In this document: piece by piece, positions 58,063-64,000 of the stretch | Layout of the letters: every line of letters starts with the position of its first letter | Numbering within the stretch: position 1 is the first letter of the stretch | Assembly: GCF_002878395.1 (NCBI RefSeq) | Contig: NC_061116.1 | Span: 120,070,692-120,134,691 of the forward strand | Length of the DNA: 64,000 bases | Origin: Capsicum annuum | Taxonomy: Eukaryota > Streptophyta > Magnoliopsida > Solanales > Solanaceae | Direction of reading: 5' to 3' | Position numbers and translations under genes: made by a program | The notes under the pieces: model-generated | Told to the model about the DNA's origin: nothing | The model's input: only the letters and a program-made list of their open reading frames with translations | Database searches by the model: none

Positions 58063-58830
58063 CAAATTATATCTTATGAGGATAATAAAAAATTTCCTAG
58101 AAACTTTATATGCTTCAGGTATTTTGAATCCTTTAGGAATTTTCATATAGATGTTTGTCAAGTAACAATATCCAACATAGCAAGTGTGACATCTTCAAGT
58201 ATCTAGACTGCAAATCAAATAATTTTTATCCTTACCAAAATGCATTCTTTTAGGTCACTTGATAAATGTTTCTACGTAAGCATGCTTAAATAAATATAGA
58301 ATTCGGATCCTCGTAATCTTTTACAATATTGCACCAATATTATATCAAAGATATCATTGATGATAGATCATTTCTTATTGGTTCATAACATTTTGATATC
58401 TCATCACTTCATTATTTCTAGGTACGTGAACCTTTCATAAGTTTTCATGAAGTGTTATGTCATAGGATCTTCAAGAGCACATTACCTTATTATTATGATT
58501 ATTTTCTCCTTATTTTTCAAAGATTATTTCATTTGGAACCGATTAATCTACCATGCTTCATGCATGCATAGACTTTGTCCTTTATGAACACAAAATAGGA
58601 GCACTTGCAACTTAAATATGAGATGCATTCGGCATTCGACTTGAATTATCTTTTGAATGAGGATTTGATGATAATTCCTAACATATTTCATAGATTCTTA
58701 TAATCCTCCCCTTATGTTAGGAAAACTAACATACATCCTCCATCTTATTTGAGGAATCCATCTTTGTACATCATGGTATACTTATTAATCGTATACCGCA
58801 CATCAAAACTATTAGATGGAATTGTTGGTT
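58063..58830 (-). pseudogene. Copia pol upstream fragments (RT start, linker)
   Basis: On the minus strand YMKIPKGFKIPEAYKVS (about 58145-58090) is the copia RT segment that normally lies about 150 residues before the RPQEK segment at 57880. Here fewer than 70 codons, part of them the tandem duplicate, lie between. The YVDD-containing core is therefore deleted. Near 58540-58560 a HGRLIGSK motif marks the basic linker between integrase and RT. Stops are dense. Confidence 0.6.
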
Positions 58831-59375
58831 CCTGACGTGGAACCAATTGAGAGGAAACAAATAATCATAATTTATTGATCTAATGCATACAAGTTCTATT
58901 GTATGTAACATATCATATTTCATACCAATACATAAAACTTAGTTCTCATTAGTAATAGTTTAGCTATTTATGGAAAGCATTCAATGCTAAACTATCATCA
59001 TCAAGATGAATTATCTTGATTACACAATATGAAAATTATGCTCAATTTATATTGAACAAGTAACTTTATGAATGTCAAACGTAGGTTGACCATGAATGTA
59101 CATTTGATCATCTTATTGATGTATCTTTTCAACGTATCACATGATAGGTGAACAGACTCTTATTCACCTATTATTCTTTTCAGATTTTGAGGGATCCAAT
59201 TCCAAAGTTAGTTGGTCTAACCAACTTATCATGAGAACAAGCAACATTAAAGTTCATGAAGAATTTTCTAATTTTTCAATATCTATTCAATACTCAGTAT
59301 GCACATCTTCGGGATATCACAATCGTTCATGTCAACTTATGAACTTTAATGTTATTTTTATGACAGTTATTTCAA

Positions 59376-59378
<3 letters not shown>
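58831..59378. other. No gene recognised; possible further copia remnants
   Basis: AT-rich, stop-dense sequence. The frame 59141-59464 ends in a translated TA microsatellite and has no recognisable domain. Confidence 0.4.

Positions 59379-59429
<51 letters not shown>
59379..59429. repeat. (TA)n microsatellite, about 25 units
   Basis: Uninterrupted TA dinucleotides from 59379 to 59429. Confidence 0.97.
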
Positions 59430-59430
<1 letters not shown>

Positions 59431-60147
59431 GCGAGTCTATATGTATGAACATACATGTGTATAGTGTTCAAAGTTGTACATTTGCCTTTTCAATTTTTAT
59501 CTTTTTCTTTTTTTTTTGCCCTTTTTTGAAAATTTTCCAATGTTGTTTTTAAAATAATGATTACAAGTAAAATTTATTTTTGAAATTGGGATCGTGATGT
59601 GGATTTCTAAGCTCCCTCTTCTGATATCGATGAGGAAGTTGCTGGCAAAATCGAACCAATAAATTAATTTCGCATTACTGAATATTCTATCTAGCCTCTT
59701 AATATATGTTGTATTTGAAGATAATTGTTTTGTTTTGTTTTTATGGTAGTGATGATGAAGCAATTATTTTTATTCAAACATTTGGACTAATTTTATACAA
59801 GTGATGAATTTATATTGCAACTGAATCACATACTACCGGTTAATTCAAATTTTATTACTAATTTTTATGGAAGTAATTGTACTTTGTGAAACCTTTTTAC
59901 TTAGTTTATGATCGCCAAAGTCGAATAATGATACAGATCAATCTCAGGATACCTTTGAACACAACCATTTATGATTGTGAATGAAATTAAATTTTGTTCT
60001 GATGGCGGTGGCTTCCATATCACCTGCTTCATATTTATTTAGATTATGATATAGTTTTGTTATGTGTCGAAGTAATTTCATTGTTATATGCTGGCTTATG
60101 ATTGCATTTTCTATCATGTATGTGTGAACTGCAAATCCATCAATAGG
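59430..60147. other. AT-rich DNA without recognisable gene
   Basis: A T-rich tract at 59505-59530 and scattered short frames only. The reverse frame 59497-59763 is lysine-rich and unsupported. Confidence 0.5.
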
Positions 60148-60924
60148 TTAAATTTAGGCTAAACACATTGTTAGTTCTCTAAAATTGACATCAATTTTTA
60201 TTTTGACATCTCAATTAAACATTGTTCATTGCACCTAAATTAGACATTGTTCATTTTAAACATCTCATGCAGGGTTTCATTGTGTCATTTTGACACTTGC
60301 TTTACAATCAATAAAAATCTATGATGTGAGTGTATTACACTCACTGAGTGACGTATAGTGTCAAATCAAATGAGAACACTTGTTATTTGTGCTAAAATAA
60401 TTAATAAACTATAAATTGTAGTAAAAACCAAAAATGATCAATGAATCTGTGACACGTGTTATTTTGACCTAAATAATTTCAAAAAGAGACCCCCTCCAAC
60501 ATCATCTTCCCAGACATACCCCTCACCCAACCCACATCATCTTCTCCGGCATATCCTTTCCTCTCCTCCACCCCATAGTCTTCTCCTGCACACCCCTTTC
60601 ATCCCCTTCTTCATGGGCATATTCAAAATTATTTTTATCTCTGCCCACCACCATTTACCACCTTTTTCATAAATGTCATTACAATTTTCATAACTGTTAC
60701 TAGAAAAAAGCCCCTCCTATTAAATTTCTTTATAATAATTATGTGATGTTTCTTGGAAGAGTTTGATACCTTATAAATAAAACTATACAAATTTTCTCTC
60801 ATATAATTTTTGCTTTTTCTTATGGTGTGATAAGGCCTCAAGTTTGTAATTTTTGTTGAGAATTATTGATTTGGTGAAAATCCACCAGAAAAAACAAAGA
60901 GATAAGGCATAAGTAGCTCCCTAA

Positions 60925-61170
60925 ACTACACCTGAAGTTTCTATGACACATTTAAACTTTATGGGAAATCCTATTACTCCCAAAAATTTGTTTTTTCTGT
61001 ATTTTTATACTCTATTTTATTGATGTGAGTGTCGTGTAACAGAATATTTTTGTGCTCATTTGACAGCCACGTCAACATAAAAGTTGCGCAAAATACAAAA
61101 AATAAATAAATTTTGGGGGTAATAGGAGTCTTGTAAAGTTTAGGTGTGTCATAGAATCTTTGAGTATAGC
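60925..61170. mobile_element. Hairpin MITE nested in foldback element 1
   Basis: 60925-60990 (ctacacctgaagtttctatgacac, then aaacttta and cctattactcccaaaaattt) is an imperfect inverted copy of 61107-61170. The arms are about 62 bp and the whole is about 246 bp, typical of a plant MITE. The superfamily is not clear. Confidence 0.75.
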
Positions 61171-61179
61171 TTTTTTTAT

Positions 61180-61218
<39 letters not shown>
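61180..61218. repeat. Poly(G) run of 39
   Basis: Thirty-nine consecutive G, then A and GGGG. It sits at the outer edge of the MITE right arm. Poly-Gly/poly-Pro frames across it (60974-61408, both strands) are artefacts of the run. Confidence 0.95.
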
Positions 61219-61219
<1 letters not shown>

Positions 61220-61640
61220 GGGGTAGTTGTGCCATATCTCAAAATCAACTCCATACCCATTTGTAGATATCAAATTCTTTCAAGAAAATTCTCATTATTA
61301 TTTCAATATTTAAAATTTAAATATATTTATTCTAAATTTTCAAAAGGTTTTCGAGGTATTTCTATAACTATCTTCATTTGTCATGGAAGATTAAGCTTGG
61401 AGAAATGATGGCAGAAAAATGGGAAAGAAGATGAAAAAAAAGTTGGCTAAAAGAGTCTTTCACGTACAGATAAGAAGTGTATCACATTCATTATATCATA
61501 TGAGAAAAGATTCCAAAATGACATAGCGAAAGCCTACCTAAGGTGTTTAAAATGAACAATGTGTAATTGAGGTATTTAAGTGAAAGTTTATGCCAACTTT
61601 ATGGGGCGCTGATGTGTTTGAACTTAATTTGTTAGATTAG

Positions 61641-61969
61641 TTGTGTCATTTCATCTTAACCTATACGTATTGACTATTGGCCATTGTTTATGTAATAAGT
61701 TATTTCCAATTGAATTTTTAATTGTTATTTCTTATCAATAGTAATGGTTAGTGATGATCTGTTGTGAAGTTTTAGTTTCAAATTATTGATTTGATTGTTG
61801 ATTTTAATGGGGACAAATGAGAGAGTGTCATGTCATTAATGAATATCTTTTGAATTTAATTTTGGGGCTGTTACAAAAAGGACATTTTAAAGTCCGAAAA
61901 TGAACATAAAGGGTATTATAAAGCTAAAAGAGAGGAGAAAGACTTTTTTATATAATTTTTAATAGGTGA
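61641..61969. other. Intervening AT-rich DNA, nothing recognised
   Basis: No open frame, repeat or motif that I can support. Confidence 0.5.
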
Positions 61970-63185
61970 GGGACAATTTAGACTCTTTTCTATTTTTTAA
62001 TTGTATTGTATTGGTCCTAATGTTTGAATATAAGTTCAAAGTAGTTCTTAAAGTATGCACTTAATAGTTTTAGTTAGTTTTTTAAGTTTGCCATAAGTTA
62101 ATAAAAATGGCCCATTAGTTATGGACTTAATAATTCTAATGCTTTAAGTTTAGTCACCGATAAAATATTTATCAAACTTTATCTATTAAATTTGATGAAA
62201 ACTATGAAAAAAAGAAATTACCAAAATCTCTCATTTAGAGGTACACAATACTAAAAAGGGTCAAATACCGAGGGTCAAAACCGACAAACACCTATTGATT
62301 ATTGGGCAAAATTGAAGAAACACTGACATACTTCATATTGTCGGAAAATAGTTTCCCAAAACACAAAAAATCGTGGGATTCCATCACTTAGGCAAACACA
62401 CTAATCTCGACTTTATTAAAGTTGACATAAAATAATTTTTTTCATAATTTTATTATAATCTTCAACTATAATTTTGTGCCATGAAAATCGGCATTCCTGA
62501 AAGTTGACATCTGACCGTTGATTTTCACAAAGACAAGCTGACGAACTTTTTCTATTTATTGCAAGAAAATTTTAAAAACTATCATAATTTTTGTACGTTT
62601 TGTGTGAAGTTAACCTACAAATGTTCGTCGATATTTTTGTAAGAACTTTAAAATTTCAACACATTTTTGTGCGAAGATAAACAACAAATTCGTCCACTGA
62701 TTTTCGTCAAATAAAACTAAAAAAGATAGTCTTTCCAGTAGTGTCCCTCAGTGTTTGTCCATCAGTCTTTTTTACTTGTTTTTAGCAGTGAAATTTAGTA
62801 GTTTCTATTATTTTAAAAGTTTCTTGAGGTGTGATTTTGCTAATTTTTTTTAAATATCTTTTGTGTTTAGTGTTTTTTATGTTAAAAATTTTAGGATTTA
62901 ATATGAATTTCTTGATGTTTATAATTAATTTATTTTTACATAATTTCCATCAAATTGAATAGATAGAGTCTGAGAAAAATATTTTTTAAAGACTGAAAGT
63001 GTTAACTTTTGACAAAGTTAAAAGACCAAAACTATTATGTACATATTTAGAGTACCATCTTTGTTAACTTATGATAAACTTATAGAACCAAAATTATTAA
63101 GTGCCTACTTAAAGGACTAGTTTAAACCTACCCTCAAGCATAGAGTACTATTTTTGTCATTCTCTGTGTTTAAGGGCTTGAAATG
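61970..63185. mobile_element. Foldback element 2 (MULE-like, non-autonomous)
   Basis: The left arm at about 62010-62205 and the reverse complement of about 62945-63165 align over some 200 bp (gcacttaata-ttttggtt, aagttt-ccataagttaa, atggcccattagtta, tttatctatt-aatttgatg). The interior has no coding sequence and carries a CACTA-like segment. Ends are approximate, and no target duplication could be fixed. Confidence 0.65.
62244..62742. mobile_element. Possible CACTA-like MITE
   Basis: The right end, reverse complemented, reads CACTACTGGAAAGAC, the classic CACTA terminal motif. The left end (CACAATACTAAAAAGG) is a weaker match. Between them short subterminal words recur (tgacgaa, gttgattttcacaaag, ttcgtcgat, actgattttcgtc), as in CACTA elements. 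No 3-bp duplication is evident. Confidence 0.4.
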
Positions 63186-63422
63186 CTCTTCTCTTCTTCT
63201 AACAGATACCAAATGCACTACACATCTCAGTTTTCATTAATTATGATGCCTTATAAAGTCACAACTAATTTTTTTGTTGTTCTTTCAAAATGAATTGTTT
63301 ACTTGAGTTAATCATAGTAGTTATTTGATTTCTCCTTTGATGATAACAAACTCATAACAAAATCGTCAAAAGTGATGTTGAATCACTTAACAGACTGATT
63401 GATATGATTGAAGAACAAAAAT
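63186..63422. other. Intervening DNA, nothing recognised
   Basis: Short AT-rich stretch with no supported feature. Confidence 0.5.
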
Positions 63423-64000
63423 TGTTACGATCCCAAATAGGCATGTGATAACACTTGTCACGTCCTTCGAATAAGTAAACCTAGCCCAACCTAAGGATTA
63501 AGAATTAAAGTGAATCAAAATCGGAAACAAATGGAACAGAAAAATACCAACAGTGTATATGTGTGTGTGTATGTAAGTATGTAAGTGTGTGTGTATATAT
63601 GTATACACACACACAGACGTGATACAAGTCTCAGAGATACATCCCAGGTATGGTTGTCATCAGTACAAGTCTCTAAATACAGATTAATAAAAATAGCTAA
63701 AGTATCTTAATGTGGATAAGCATATGATAAATAAAGAGATATTCAGGTAAGCCTGGTATCCACCAACACTATCTCAATCTTCACACCGTCAATACTGAAA
63801 AAAAATAATCAGCAAGCTGCTACTCAATCTAATACCTACACGGGGTGCAGAAAATTAGAAAAAAAAAAAAAGCAAGGGTGAGTACGAAACTACATATACT
63901 CAACAAGTATTGTCGATAACCGACCCTAATCTAAAGCTATGACAAAATCCACTTTCCCAGCTACCCATGGTATCCCAAACAATCTATATCCTGCAATTAT
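63423..64000 (-). repeat. Start of another minus-strand long LTR (continues beyond the window)
   Basis: It begins TGTTACGATCCCAAATAGG, the same type of plus-strand edge as M1 (TGTCACGATC). It runs through gggtgagtacgaaactacat...ctcaacaagta, a block familiar from solanaceous gypsy LTRs. An inner (TG)n stretch is at 63551-63594. The right end is outside the window, so solo LTR or full element cannot be decided. Confidence 0.6.
63585..63614. repeat. Perfect palindromic hairpin from a (GT)n/(AC)n junction
   Basis: The left arm GTGTGTGTGTATA and right arm TATACACACACAC are perfect reverse complements of 13 bp around the loop TATG. Confidence 0.9.

Larger units (their letters stand above)
56648..58830 (-). 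mobile_element. Ty1/copia retrotransposon relic, 5'-truncated
   Basis: Reading from right to left are integrase-tail/linker fragments, a deleted RT, RNase H, a polypurine tract (57112-57121, reverse of agggggagtt), a non-coding stretch and one LTR. This is the copia order (RT and RNase H at the 3' end). The style matches TNT1-like elements common in Solanaceae, which is inference. No gag, no 5' LTR and no target duplication are visible. Three acatttaacg repeats lie at 56875-56935. Confidence 0.82.
60148..61640. mobile_element. Foldback element 1 (MULE-like, non-autonomous)
   Basis: The left arm 60148-60310 and the reverse complement of 61490-61640 share long blocks: aaacaca-t, ctcaatta-acattgttcattttaaaca and a ggtttc-tgtcatttt stretch. 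Arms of roughly 150 bp around about 1.2 kb of non-coding DNA fit a non-autonomous Mutator-like or foldback element. Target duplications are not clear. A smaller hairpin MITE and a poly(G) run lie inside. The purine/pyrimidine-rich 60480-60620 has no coding support. Confidence 0.7.

Noticed and set aside
59141..59464. 107-residue frame ending in a YIYIYI run
   Set aside because: The C-terminal half is the translated TA microsatellite and the rest has no recognisable domain.
60974..61408. Frames with long poly-Pro or poly-Gly runs on both strands
   Set aside because: They are translations of the 39-G run; no start context, domain or neighbouring gene supports them.

Overview
This window is repetitive nuclear DNA from a plant, most likely a nightshade relative (Solanaceae). 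That placement is inference: it rests on recognising the style of the Athila, Tekay/Del-type and TNT1-like retroelements and of the foldback elements, not on a database search. I found no intact host gene, tRNA, rRNA or CRISPR array. Almost all of the sequence is nested, decayed LTR retrotransposons, and every coding region is broken by stops, frameshifts or deletions.

Layout. (1) 1-820 is the right-hand part of an Athila LTR whose element lies left of the window. (2) 826-7668 and 37329-46426 hold an old Ty3/gypsy family, here called G. It appears as a recombined chain LTR - internal A (1412-5825) - LTR - internal B (37754-41500) - LTR - LTR. (3) An Athila element of about 13 kb (7669-37328) is inserted in a G LTR. 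(4) Two further elements are inserted in that Athila. One is M1 (8976-15519), a minus-strand element with about 2.4-kb LTRs in the 5' LTR, which itself carries a solo LTR (12844-15226). The other is Tekay-1 (24282-34128), a 9.8-kb chromovirus in the 3' env-like region. (5) A second chromovirus, Tekay-2 (46920-56257), has an exact 5-bp target duplication and splits an inverted G-like LTR. (6) 56648-58830 is a minus-strand Ty1/copia relic. (7) 59-63.2 kb holds microsatellites, two foldback elements, a small MITE and a CACTA-like relic. (8) From 63423 to the end runs another minus-strand long LTR.

How the parts work together. In a working copy, LTR promoters drive a gag-pol RNA primed by a host tRNA: tRNA-Asp for Athila, initiator tRNA-Met for the gypsy chromoviruses. 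Protease, reverse transcriptase, RNase H and integrase then copy and insert it. The sequence argues that no element here can do this alone: three of the four gypsy reverse transcriptases have lost a catalytic aspartate, the protease active sites are mutated, one integrase core and one copia RT core are deleted, and stops are frequent.

The most unusual signal is in the LTRs. Just upstream of the likely TATA box, several unrelated families each carry a private cluster of short, partly palindromic words. Athila uses catgagtc-type words, Tekay-1 gacggaccgtcg, Tekay-2 gtacgagtcgtat, the minus-strand LTRs gcgacgcggtg, and family G cgcatttgcga or cgcctagg. The Athila words occur again between its integrase and its env-like region, where a second promoter would be expected. 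The chromovirus LTRs also share a second layer of spaced 16-20-bp repeats about 0.6-1.1 kb downstream of the TATA box.
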